Assembly (NCBI GenBank): GCA_014706295.1
Contig: JACSVZ010000007.1
Location: 7,990,808 to 8,054,807, forward strand
Direction: 5' to 3'
Source of the DNA: Lycocorax pyrrhopterus obiensis
Taxonomy: Eukaryota > Chordata > Aves > Passeriformes > Paradisaeidae
DNA length: 64,000 bases
In this document: positions 1-11,749 of the stretch, piece after piece
Layout: the number at the start of each line of letters is the position of its first letter
Numbering within the stretch: the stretch's first letter is position 1
Made by a program: the position numbers and the translations under genes
The notes under the pieces: generated by a model
Database searches by the model: none
What the model was told of the DNA's origin: nothing
The model's input: the letters and a program-made list of their open reading frames with translations, nothing else

Positions 1-2931
1 GAATGCTGTGGCCTTCCTGAAGCTGACCCATGAGAAAGACCAACCCCTGAAGCAGAGGAGTAAATCGGATGGAGAGGGCAAGTCCGAGAACCACTGTTCA
101 AAATCTACCCTCAAATGGGCCAAAGCCGGTCGGAAGAACTGTGTCAAATCCAAGAAGGAAGTGGCTAGTTTAAAAATGGATGGGCAGCACGGCTGGCAAG
201 GCCAAACCCTGGGCACCTTTGGGAAAGGGGAGCAACGGGACTCTTCTAGGCTCTACGGGACGACAGAGCCCGTCCCCTACGAGTCGCTGTCTGGCTCCTA
301 CGCCAGCACAGAGGGCTTCTACCACAGACTGCCTTTGCTCATGGGAGGACAAGCTTCCATGAAGCCAGAGTATGGAAGACCTGGAGAGAAATCCCCAACC
401 CCCAAACAGGAATTTCATCAGCCTTCCTTTCCCGTGCAGCAGTTCCCTCCTTTGCCTGTGCCCGGGAATCACACGGATTGTGGATGTCTCTATGAATCCT
501 CAGAGCTGACTCCGTTGAACGGGTTTTATGTTTATTATGGCCAAAGTGGATACAGTGGCTACTCCCCCTGCTCCATTTATCCCAAGGACGAGCTGTCGCA
601 GGCTGCGACCTGCGAGGGGCTCCTGGTATCTCCCGGTTCCTTGCCATCAGGTGCTCCTTTCCAGCCCCTACACTGGTGCAGCTCTCCGTACTGCTGCGGG
701 GAGGGAGCGGCCGTGAGCAGCTACAGCGTCTGCGGCGTGGTGCACGTTCCGGAGGGCAGGATCGGCAGCGTGCACGCGGGACGGAACAGCTACCCCTACA
801 AAATGCCTTTTGCAGCAGGTAAGGGGCAAAGTGCACGCGAATCCCGGCCGGCGTTCCTGGGAGAAGAGGGTGACTCGGCGCGGTGCCTGCTTGCCGGGAG
901 GCAGGTTCCCTCTGCGAGCAGTTCTCAGCTCCACGGCCGAGCTGCGGCTTGGAAGGAATGCGCCTCCCACCTCCCCTTCCCCCGTTTTTAGCCCGGAGGG
1001 TTTTTCCCACTGAAAGGTCTTGTTGTTGTGGAAAGCAGAGAATCGGTGAAAGGATTTGGGCAGCGAGAAGGTGACTCACGGCTTGTCATGCTGGAGCTAA
1101 GGCTGAGCTTTGATCTGTGTAAAACGAGCAGGGTTCAGTTCCTGCACGCCATCCCGCCGTGCCGCTCCGAGCAGAGGGTCGGGAGCACACCAGGATGAGT
1201 TACTCCTCCTATCCCAAAGCCTCACTCTGAGGGCTGAGGCATCCTCGCAGAGCCTGTAGAGGAGCAGGCATTGCCTCTGCTGTTAGGCTCTCATGGTGCC
1301 AGCTGGGGAATGCGGGCTTTTTGGATTCCATGGATCAGAGCTGGCAGGGCTGCATAGGGAGTTCCACCGTGGTGGTCTAAGTGCCAGGCGCACTGTTAGT
1401 TTGGGAATTTTTGGTCCCGTCTTTGCTCTCCGTGTCTGACAATGAAGCACTGGAATGAGGAGGGGTGAGGGGGTGTGGAAACGTCATTACCTGCCCGGCT
1501 GGCGTCTGTCCCCGCCTGCTTTTCAGACTTCCTGCTTTATCTTGGAGCTTTGCCTCTGCCATTGAAAAATACCTTTTTAAATATTTAAAAGTGGAGTGTT
1601 GTGTGGGGGTTATCAGACACCAGCACTGTGTGTAAAGCCATCAGGCTGGACAGTGCGGCAAACAGTCGGTCTGTAGAGGAGGCTGCTCTCCAGCTGCTGG
1701 GAGTGCCAACGTGGGATCTTTCCGCTAACCACGTGTTCCAGCCACGAGCTGGCATGACTTACCCACTGAAAACAGATTTTCAGGTAGGTGGATGGAGTTT
1801 TGGTTCAAGCGAGGCTTTGTCATCTTCCGTTGTAGGAAGCTGCTGAAACTCGGGAGTGTTTGGTTGAAGTGTAATTTCTGTTTTCCCGAAATATCCCCGC
1901 TGTCATGGTGCTGCTTCCTACGGCAGCAGCCAGACAGGGCTCGCTGGTGGCTTCAGAGTTCTTGAAAGTGGAATGCTCATAAGACAACCAGCTCAGCAGT
2001 GTGTTCTTGCCTGACAGTTTCTGTGTAGTGCCCCGAGGTCATACCAGTCTACTTTGTTCCTCAGCTTTTGCACGCTGGTGCCTCTGATTTGTGCAGCTGG
2101 AAGGATGCAGGCAGTGCAGACGGAGTATTTTCCAGAGCTCAGCCCTCCCTGTGGATTCAGTGGTTCCTCCTGGTGCTGGCAAGGGCAGCAGCAGTGGGTA
2201 TTTGCTAGTGTGTCGTCCCACTACTGAGATCTCCCTTGCTGTGATTTCCTTCCTGGGAGCAACTTGGATTTAAAAACGTATAACACTGGAATCATTGAGA
2301 TTTTGGTTTGTGGATTGAAGCATATAAGGAGGTCTCAGAGAATATTAGCAGGGCCTTAGGCTTAGGGATTGATTTTTTTATAATTATGCACCTCTGAAAT
2401 ATTTTCCTTCCCTAGGGTGGGGCATTTTAGTGAACTAAAGGAGCACTTTAGCTGCAAGCAGCAGGCTCCCATCAGAGAGGGATCCAGCTTGACATGCCAA
2501 ATGCTATGGGTTAAGTCTGTCTGATTTCGTGTCTTCCAAGTGTTCATAGGGGAGTATCAGTGTCTGTGTGGTACAAATCCAGGGACTGGGCTGTGATCTT
2601 GGGCGATGGTTGTGGGCAGTGTGGAAGCAGAGTGGTTGGGAAGGAGCTGGGACAGGCTGTGAGAGCTGCTTTAGTGCCAGTGCCATCGGAGAGGCTGGAA
2701 ATGTGTGCAACCAAGTGTGTGCCAGCAAGAGCAGCTCTGCACCAGGGCCCTGACGTTCAGTAGAGATTTTTGTGAAGCTTTATCCTGCTGTAGCTCAAGC
2801 TTAAAAGCTGCTTTTGTAAGCAAAATACCTTAGAGGTGATTCCTTGCTCCATATGTCCTGTGCCTGCCAGTGCCTGCATCCTGATGTCCAGGCACTCCGG
2901 GGTTCCTGTGGCGTTTGCTACTCAGGGTTGA

Positions 2932-2969
<38 letters not shown>

Positions 2970-5900
2970 GATGATGATGGTGATGGTCTGTAGCATCCCT
3001 CTCACTCACAGCTCCGCAGTGGTTTGGTTGCAGCCCCTTAGGCAGGGTAAGGTGAGAGGCAGGAGTGAATAACTTCCCATCTCTGCAAGGGGTCCCAGCA
3101 GTTCTTTGGCTGGAGCTGAGTGACTTCGGATGGAATTTTCCCTTCAGATTTGTAATCTCTGGTCTGAGACATCTCCTGGAGTCTGACTGGAGCTGCCCTT
3201 TGGTCACCCCAAAAAGCACACTCTCAGGTTTGGGGAACAGGAATGCATCACATATTGGTCCAGGAGCTCTTTTCCTGCTGATAGGGGGAAATTGCAACTG
3301 GTTCTTCCATTGGCCTGGGTTGAGGCTTGTTTGTGACTCCTGAGCAGAGCGAGGTATTTCTGGGATGCTCTGAGGCAGCGTCAGCCAAATTCCAACCTGC
3401 TGAGGTTCCTGTGTCTGCTGCAGAGACACAGTTTTGCTGAGGGTGCAGCATCTTGTTCCACCTTGTTTCATCTTTCTCGACATAATTTGGAGAATCTTCT
3501 CAATTTTCCCTGATTAGTAGAATTTGGCTTTTTGAAAGAAGCTGGCTGGTTTTGGCAGTGTGATTTAATCCTTCCCATTGTTTTGATAAGCCTTTTATTT
3601 CTTTTATACATATTGACAGGCTGGAACTGCTTTGGATACTGGCCAGCCTTGTGTGTATTCCTGGCTGGCATTACTTGGGATTCAGATGGGTTTGTTGTGG
3701 TGCAGTGTCATTGGCAGAGCACTGGAACACGCAGGCTCGGAAATGGCTTTCCTTTTACAATCCAGTGACAGTGCAAAATGAAATTACAACCTGGAGAGTC
3801 TTTACTGCTATAATACAATAAAGGGGATTTCGGGGAAAAGCGGCCGTGGTGTGGGACAGTCCTGGCTGTGTAGTTGCTTTATGTTCCAGATGAGATCCGT
3901 GACTCATTTCTTCCCTTCCCTTAGAAGGCTGCAAGTCTCTGGACCAGCTGAACCTCACAATCCCAGTGGCAGGACACCCCGCATCGCCTGCCCACCCGCT
4001 CTCAGGATGTCCTGTGCCCAGCGTGCCGCCAGCTGCAGAGCCTGTTCCTCACCTGCAGACCCCCAATTCTGACCCTCAGACCATGGCCCGAGAATGTCCT
4101 CAGAGCTCCAAGCCTCCCAGCGGCTCCAAGTCCGGGCTGCGGAATACTCCAGGCTGCCTGCACGCCTCCAACAGCAAAGCGACGGGGGGCCATTCCCACC
4201 CCAAGCAGCAGCGGATCAGCCGGCGCAGAGCCACCAATGGCTGGATCCCCGTGGGCACAGCCTGCGAGAAGGCTGTCTACGTCGTGGTAGGTGTCTGAGT
4301 GCTGGGGCTGGGCAGGGACAGCTGCCTGTGCACCTCCAGGCATGAAGGCTTGGGGGTTCTGGGGCTTGCTTCCAGCTGGAGATGGTCACTAGGTGCTGTC
4401 TAGAACCTCTTGGTGAAATTCCGATGGGAGCAGAGGTGCTGCTGGCTCTGTTCCCTGTGTGCCCTGGTGTTACCTTGCACAGCGTGGTTTGGGAGGAGAG
4501 GAGAACCTGCTGCTCCTGTGCTGGCCTCAGCTGAAAGGTGATGGATCCTCCCGGCTCTGGCATGTACAAGGGTGGCACCTGAGGCACGTGGGAGTCCATC
4601 CTACAGGGATCATCCTCCAGCTGCTTTCTCCTGGGTAGGGCAAACCTGTCTGAGAAGGTGAGGGTTGTTGTAGCCTCAATTATAAGGGGCAGGTCTAGAG
4701 GCAGCTCTTGTAAGGTGGTTCTCATTGACAGGATCTGTAGCCCCACAGAGATCTCCCAGAGCACAGAGGACTGAGACAGTATGCTGGCTCCCAGACAATT
4801 TTTCTAGCACCCAAAATCCCCTTTCTTGTAGCTTACATGGTGGCACAGACAGTTGCTCCTCCAGGGATTTCCTGGCTGTACTTTCCCATTTGTTGCGTTC
4901 AGGGGCAGAGACTGGTTCCTGTAAGATGGGAGATTTCCTGCCAGAGAATTAAATTAGCTCCAATCAAGTCCACTTCAATTGTGAGAGAAGGCAATATCCT
5001 TCATCTTATTAAAGCATAAGAGTTTGAAATGGGCTGCACGTGGTGTCTGGGAAGGTGGGACAAGGCATTGATGTGCAGTAGATGTCAGGAGGAAGGAGGG
5101 CCGTGGTCCAGGCAAGATCTGTGCCGCTGCTTGGTGTGGTGGCACAACCTCAGGCTGCTGAGAGCAGCAGCCAGGGCAGGTTTTGGAGCTTTAGCCTTTG
5201 GGACTGTGTCCAGGTGCCTAGGGCTGTGCCAGAATGAAGCCTGTCAAGGCCAGGGACTGGCCTTGTGCATCCATCCCTCAGGCTGTCACACTCCAAACAA
5301 GCAGCGAGGCGTTAATCTCCTTAGAATGCTTCCAATCCTGCCTGGGAGATCTGGAGGTTAAACCATCCTGCTCAGGTGTTCTGAAATGAAAGTCAGAGCA
5401 AAAGCAAACTAAAAACGCCCTGTTCATAGTCCCAAAAGTGATCATTTTGTACTGTCAGAGGGTACAAAGGAATCACTGGCAGTCTTGGTAAGGAAGGCTT
5501 TGTGCCACAGCCTCCCCGCCACTTCCTGCCCTGCTCATGTCAAATATTTCATGTTTTATTGGTTTTCCTGCAATGTTTGTATCAGAGAAACACACAGCAT
5601 TCAAAACACACCTCGTTTTCGGTGCCTTTGAATGGAAAGGAAAAGCAGGCCTCCAGGCAGGCAGGTGGAAAAGTGATTTTCCTGGAGATTGTGGTTTTTC
5701 ATGCAGAATGGAAGGAGCAAGTGTGTTTTAATTTGAAATAAGAGTATTAATTTCAACAGTTAGGGCTTTTGTGAGATGTGCTGTCCCCCGGTGAGCTGCT
5801 CCTCGCTGCCAGCACTATGGAGGAGAACCATGAAGTCGCCCTTTGCCTGTTCACCAGGGTTGTTTTGGTTCCTGTGTGTGCAGAACGAGCCAGAGCCGGC

Positions 5901-8900
5901 TGTGCGTAAGAGCTACCAGGCTGTGGAGAGGGACGGGGAGATCATCCGGGTGCGGGACACCGTGCTCCTCAAATCAGGGCCCCGCAAGAAATCCATGCCC
6001 TACGTCGCCAAGATCTCCGCACTCTGGGAGGACCCCAAGACAGGTACTATGCCAGGAGAGTGTGTGTGTTCGACAGAGCAAGCTGGAAGCAGGGAGGGGG
6101 TGGATCTCAGGAGAGCTGCAGGCTGGTTAGGGTACCAGGGTGATGGAGAGATTAGCAGGGAAGGAGTGGATCTCAGGAGAGCTGCAGGCTGGTTAGGGTA
6201 CCAGGGTGATGGAGAGATTAGCAGGGAAGAGATGGATCTCAGGAGAGCTGCAGGCTGGTTAGGGTACCAGGGTGATGGAGAGATTAGCAGGGAAGGGATT
6301 GATCTCAGGAGAGCTGCAGGCTGGTTAGGGTACCAGGGTGATGGAGAGGAGATTAGCGCCATGGCTTCCATTTGGATTGTTCCAGGAACTGAAATGCTCC
6401 TTAATCACTCGTCTGGGGCTGATAATGGAAATCTTCCTGGATGTGAAAGTGCATAATATTTGCCAAGAGCCTGTCTTAGCAGCCCTCTCCCATATTATTT
6501 CATTGCTCAAACATCGGGGGAGCTGCTGTTTGCTCCAATCCAACATCTGGGCTGGGAGCTGGTGGGAACAGGGCTCTTCTGCAGCAGCTCTGATGGACCC
6601 CAGTAGAGCTGGGGATGGGAGTTGTGGGGACTTATGGTGAGGTCTGGTGTCTGACTGGCAATCACTGAGCCAAGGAGGCTGAGCCAAATGCTTTAAAGTA
6701 GAGGCTGTGCTTAAAAAGGGGGGGAAAAAAAACCCAACAAAAATTCTGTGTACAAGACGTAAATCAAGGTGTGGTGAAGCCCATTGTGGTTGTGTCAGTG
6801 CAGCAGCAATTCTGCCCTGAACCTGAGAATCAATGCTGCAAGTTCCCACCTTAGGACGAGCACATTTTCCAGCTTGTGTGCTGAATGGATTCTTTTTTCA
6901 GGTGGAAACGTTTGATTTTTGAATCTTTGGGGAGTTTTTTGTGCCTGACTTCCTTGGGATGTTGTAACCTGAGTAGAAGGAGGCGAAGGTATAGTGGAAA
7001 AGCAACATGACTGACTCCGTGCAGCTTCTTGCTGTGACAAAGGGACACCTAGTTCAGCATGAAATATTCATCAGCCACAGCTGCCTCTCCGTGAGCGCTG
7101 TGGGAATGGAGGGGATGGAGCAGCAGGAGGAAGCTGGGAATGAGTGCGAAAACACTCAGAGAAAACTGAGGCTTGACTTGTTTCAATCCATGTTGTTGCA
7201 GGGGAGCTGATGATGAGCCTCCTGTGGTATTACAGACCAGAGCACACTCAGGGAGGCCGCAACCCCAGCATGCACCAGGTGAGTCCGGATCCGGGCCAGG
7301 GCATCCCGGGCTGTCTGTGCTCCTGCAGGAAGAGGGAACTGCCCCGAGCATCTCCCTGCATTCCTGGGTGGCCTCAAGCTGAGTACAGTGGAGCTCTCTT
7401 GGCTGTGATGCAGCTGTTGCCAGATGTGTTGAGTGGTGGTGTCCTATAGATGGGCTTTTTCCCCAGATTTATTGTCCTGTGAAGAAACTCTGGGCTCGTA
7501 CAAAAGCTGCTGAGTTTCTTACATGGAGGCTCTAACAGAAACTGCTGAGTGTTGATGTTTCTCCCTTTAATCTGAGAAAATTCCACGTATTAAGTAAAAA
7601 GTAATTTTGACTGTTACCTTAAGAATAAGGAAGAATAAGTTTATACTGAATCAAGATCAGACACCTTTCCAAAAGCGTGTTCTAATTCCTACTGGAGAGC
7701 CTGAAAAGCTCCTGCTGCCATTTTGCAGGAAACTGGAGTGCCTGTGTTATGTGCTGCCTTTTAATAAATCCCTTAATCTGCTTCTTAAACTCCAAAAACG
7801 TGTTAGTTTTGTACAGAAATGTGGATGCATCATCCTTGCCCTGCATAGATTTATGATGAGAACGAAAGTCTGACTTGAGGATGCTGTGCCAGGATAATGG
7901 AGTTGCTTTTTAAGGAAAAAACGTGTGAATCACTGTGACTTCACACCTTGCTCTGCTTCACATGGGCTTGTGTTGGGTGACGGAACAAGCTGGTTTTAAC
8001 TGGGAATGAAGAATTCACTGCTGTGTTCAACCCAATTTTAAACACTTGGTGCTTTCTTAATTTCTATTGCTTTTTTAAATAAAAACGGAGGGAAGGGTTG
8101 AGAGCAGGACTTGGGAGCAGCCAGGGAATTGTACCTGCCTAGCTTGCAGGGCACAGGTGAGTTTCTAAACCAAAATGTGTCACTTTATAAATGAAAGGTG
8201 AGTGTATCCAGTTGCATTTCAGTCCAGGGAGAATGCCAGGAGGCATTAAGCCAGGTTTTTGCAAACCCACTTAATTACACAGGTCTTCAAACAAGAGAGA
8301 GCTTGGGCTGAGGGCTGGGTTGGGCTTGCCAGGGTGACTCAGGTAGTTTTGACTCAAGGAGTAAACCAGAACCCCAAGGTGCAGAAGGCAGGTGTAGCAT
8401 TCCCAGTGTCCCTGATCAACCCTGTCCCCAAATGCTCACCCTTTTGTGAGTCTTCCCTTCCAGCAAAGCAGAAATGGAGCCTGCAGGGAATGCTTCCAGA
8501 CTTGTGCAGGGCATCTGTGTTCCCAGAGATCATCTCTGCCGATCTAACCATACCTGAAATTCTTCTCAGTGGCTCTGTCCAGGTTACCGTGTCTAACCAA
8601 TCCTGCCTGCTGCAGAGCCAAATTCTCTAAATTACTCTGGGAAAAATTGAAGTTTGCCAGTAGAGGCTGTGGCTGCTCCTTGGATGTGTTCAAGGCCAGG
8701 TTGAATGGGGCTTGAAGTAACCTGGTCTAGTGAAAGGTGTCCCTGCCATGGCAGGGGGTGGAACGAGATAATCCTTAAGGTCCCTACCAAACCAAACCAT
8801 TCCAGGACTCTATTCCGTGATTCTGAAAAAGGCTGTTGCTACTTCTCTCACTAAACCAGCCTTCTTAATTGAATTGAGATGAGGAAGTGATTGGACAAGA

Positions 8901-11749
8901 AGGGTTTCCTTAAGTTTTGATATAAAGATGGATTAGAGAATCCAGGAGAAAAGGGGAGACCAAGGGGTGCAGCCAGCCATGGCCTTGCTGCTGAAGATCT
9001 TTGTGACATTGGAAATTCATGTGAGATTAGGGCACTCAGTCTCACGAAGTGTGGTGGGCAGGGTGAAATGGTGGGAGAGCCAGTGTTGCTCACTGTTGCT
9101 GGATAAAATTGTGGTGCAGAGCACGTGGCAGGTGCCTGGGTTATGTGGGACACTGGCTCTGAAGAGTATTCACCATGGGCATACTTCGGTGACTCCACGT
9201 TTAGGTGGTGGGTGAAGGTGCAAAGATGGCCCTTCCCTCTCTGGGTGGGTGAGGGTGTGGAGCCGGCCCTGCCTCCCGGGGCTCCGGACCAGCTGAGTGA
9301 CCTGTCCCCTCCCCTCCTCGCACAGAATGAGATCTTTGCGTCGCGGCACCAGGACGAGAACAGCGTTGCCTGCATCGAGGAGAAGTGCTACGTGCTGACC
9401 TTCGCAGAGTACTGCAGGTAGGTGGAGCTCTGAACCTGCTGCACTTCCTAAACCTCCCCCTGCCTCCAGCCTCTCTCACTCTGCCCATTTCCAGCCATCC
9501 CAGCTGTCCCAGCCCTGCGCACTGTGGTCTGCCTGAGACACGTGCTCTGCTGCAGGCTGGGGTCTTCTCCCACTCCAGATACATTACATATCTGGTTTGT
9601 ATAGAATCATGGAATCGTTTGAGTTGGAAAAGACCCTTAAGATCATAGAGTCCAGCTGTTCCCCCAGAACTGCCAAGGCCACCACTGACCCATGTCCCCA
9701 AGTGCCACATCCACATAGCTCTAAAATCCCTCCAGGGATGGGGACTCCACCACTGCCCTGGACAGCCTGTTCCAAGGCCTGACCAGCCTTTCTCTGAAGG
9801 AATTTTCCCAATATCCAACCTAAACCTTCCCTGGTGCAACTTGAGGCTGTTTCCTCTCATCCTGTCCTTGTTGCCTGGGAGCAGAGCCAGACCCCCTCTG
9901 GCTGCCTCCTCCTGTCAGGGAGTTGTGGAGAGCCAGAAGGTCCCCCTGAGCCTCCTTTTCTCCAGGCTGAGCCATCCCAGCTCCCTCAGCCACGCCTGGT
10001 GCTCCAAACCCTTCCCCAGCCTCTTGTGCTCCTCTCAAGAGACTCACAAATATTGATGTTTGTATGACCTTGGATCTTATATATCCATCCCTTGTGGGCC
10101 ACAGGTGCCAGACTACCCAAAAACCTGCTGATACACATGCCAGTGTTTGTGCTGGACACCAGATCCTGAGATTTTGGCAGCAGCACCCCTTGGAGCAGTG
10201 ACTCGGGCTGTTACAGTTGAGCTCTTGTTGACTGCATTGCAGCTTTGTCAGTAAGAACTTCCCAGCATCCATATTCCAGCCTGGCATCCTGTGATGGATG
10301 CACAGGGCTCAAGGAAGATAGGGGTTGAATGGACACAAACCCATAACGCAAACCAGTGCTTTAAATCTCTTCAGTTCTGTTGGGTGCATCTTGTGGTCTG
10401 TGCAGCCCTGCCACGTTGGGGATGCCTGAGGGCTCCTCCTCAGCCTGCTCCTGGCCCAGGACTCTGGTCTTGGAATTTCTGAAAACAAACTGGTGTGCAA
10501 ACTCTTTAGAAGCTGAATTTTGATCTTTCTTTTGAGAACACTAAAACAAAAAACCCAAACAAACAAAAAAATACCAACCTAACCCCAACAACAACAAGCC
10601 AAACAAAGCCAACCGAACTAAACCCCCAATCCCCAAGCTTTGGATCAAAGCAGTTCCTTTTCTTTGTAACACCCCAGTCTTCTGGAGCAGCTACTGGCAG
10701 GAATTTTTTCATGCTCTTGTGGGTCAGGTCACCTTTGAGAGATGTTCCCTAAAGGCATCCTGAATACTTTGTTTTCCTAAACATTGGTGCATAAGCATTT
10801 ATTAGGGGCTAATTAACAAAAATCAGGCCAAAGCAGTAAAAAACAAGATGGTTAATTGCTGTCATCTTTGCTGCTGTACAATATCCATCAGTATGGAAAT
10901 ACAAACTTGTGTTGCTTCCTGCAGGAGTTGTCTTTGAACAAAGCTTTGTCCACATTCCTCCCCTTCCCCTTATCCTCCAGCAGCTCCAGGGACACAGGCA
11001 GCAGGAGAGGGAATGAGTTCATGGTCCCCAGCACAGGAAGGACATGGACCTGTTGGAGCGAGTCCAGAGGAGGCCGTCAGGTTGATCAGAGGGATGGAGC
11101 ACCTCTCCTATGAGGAAAGGCTGAGAGAATAGGGATTGTTCATCCTGAAAAAGTGAAGGCTTTGGAGTGACCTAATTGCCCCTTCCAGTACCACAAGGGA
11201 GTCTACAGGAAAAATGGAGAAAGACTGTTTACAAGGGCCTGGAGTGCCAAGACAAGGGGTAATGGCTTCACACTGCCGAAGGGCAGGGGTAGATGGGATA
11301 TAAGGAATAATCTCTTCCCTATGAGGGTGATGAGGCCCTGGCGCAGGTTGCCCAGAGAAGCTGTGGCTGCCCCATCCCTGGCAGTGTCTAAGGCCAGGTT
11401 GGATGGGGCTTGGAGCAACCTGGGCTAGTGGAAGGTGGAACCTAGTGAAAGGTGTCCCTGCCCGTGGCAGGGGGTGGGATTGCATGAGCCTTAATGTCCC
11501 TTCCAACCCAAACCATTCCAGGATTCTCTGATAACTGTTCCAATGTGATTGCCCTGCAGATTTTGTGCCTTGGCAAAGCGTCGAGTCGAAGGGATCCCGG
11601 GCAGGAAAACCATCATGGTTCCTCCCTCAGAGGAGTATTCCACCCCTCTGCACCGCAAGGTGCCCGAGGACACAGACCCCGAACTGGTTTTCCTCTGTCG
11701 TCACGTCTACGACTTCAGGCACGGGCGCATCCTGAAGAACCCGCAGTAG
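1..11749 (+). CDS. BAHD1: BAHD1, bromo-adjacent homology domain protein 1 (5' part outside window)
   Basis: Six exons: 1-818, 3925-4286, 5884-6043, 7202-7278, 9326-9417 and 11560-11749. All junctions are GT-AG and the phases join without a break. About 565 residues are present; the human protein, from memory, is about 780, so some 215 N-terminal residues lie left of the window. The first exon encodes a low-complexity region rich in Pro, Ser, Tyr and Gly. The second ends in a basic stretch ([13 protein letters not shown]). The last four exons form the C-terminal BAH domain, recognised by [33 protein letters not shown] and [13 protein letters not shown], and the protein ends [19 protein letters not shown]1 is known as a nuclear silencing factor that recruits HP1 and histone-modifying enzymes; its BAH domain reads H3K27me3. 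Identity rests on close similarity along the whole C-terminal half. Confidence 0.95.
819..3924 (+). other. BAHD1 intron, non-coding
   Basis: Intron between the large BAHD1 exon and the next one. It holds a short (TTGA)n/(TGA)n microsatellite and otherwise unique sequence. No ORF with recognisable coding character was found on either strand. Confidence 0.7.
2934..2987. repeat. (GATT)n then (GAT)n microsatellite
   Basis: About nine GATT units followed by several GAT/GGT units inside a BAHD1 intron. On the minus strand it would encode a His run, which is only an artefact of the repeat. Confidence 0.95.
6089..6357. repeat. 66-bp tandem repeat, four copies
   Basis: Four near-identical 66-bp units begin at 6089, 6155, 6221 and 6287. 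Each contains GGATCTCAGGAGAGCTGCAG and GGTTAGGGTACCAGGG. The array starts 45 bp after the donor of the first BAH-domain exon of BAHD1. The period is a multiple of three, so the array stays open in the exon's frame and on the opposite strand. Confidence 0.95.
8685..8825 (+). mobile_element. CR1 LINE fragment (3' end)
   Basis: Short 5'-truncated CR1 3' end in BAHD1 intron sequence. Typical pieces are AAGGCCAGGTTGAATGGGGC, GGTGTCCCTGCCATGGCAGG and a decayed tail (CTCTATTCCGTGATTCTG). Confidence 0.85.
9601..10055 (-). mobile_element. CR1 LINE fragment
   Basis: Reverse-orientation CR1. Reading left to right it starts at the 3' tail (AGAATCATGGAATCGTTTGA) and runs through the standard 3' UTR and ORF2-end region to about 10055. 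It lies in the last BAHD1 intron. The ORFs seen inside it are remnants only. Confidence 0.9.
10545..10625. repeat. A/C-rich low-complexity stretch
   Basis: A run of AAAC, AAC and AACC motifs in the last BAHD1 intron. No gene signal. Confidence 0.7.
11020..11535 (+). mobile_element. CR1 LINE fragment next to BAHD1 last exon
   Basis: Forward CR1 of about 500 bp, from GGACATGGACCTGTTGGAGC through CTATGAGGAAAGGCTGAG and GGTTGCCCAGAGAAGCTGTG to the decayed tail CAGGATTCTCTGATAA. It ends only about 25 bp before the acceptor of the terminal BAHD1 exon at 11560. Confidence 0.93.

Noticed and set aside
2830..3483. Minus-strand 217-codon frame with a His run
   Set aside because: The His run and SINQ repeats are translations of a microsatellite.
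6089..6357. CRISPR-like array
   Set aside because: The units are contiguous with no unique spacers, and the genome is eukaryotic; it is a tandem minisatellite.
9820..10287. Possible coding remnant on the minus strand
   Set aside because: Mostly CR1; the apparent frames are fragments of a truncated LINE.
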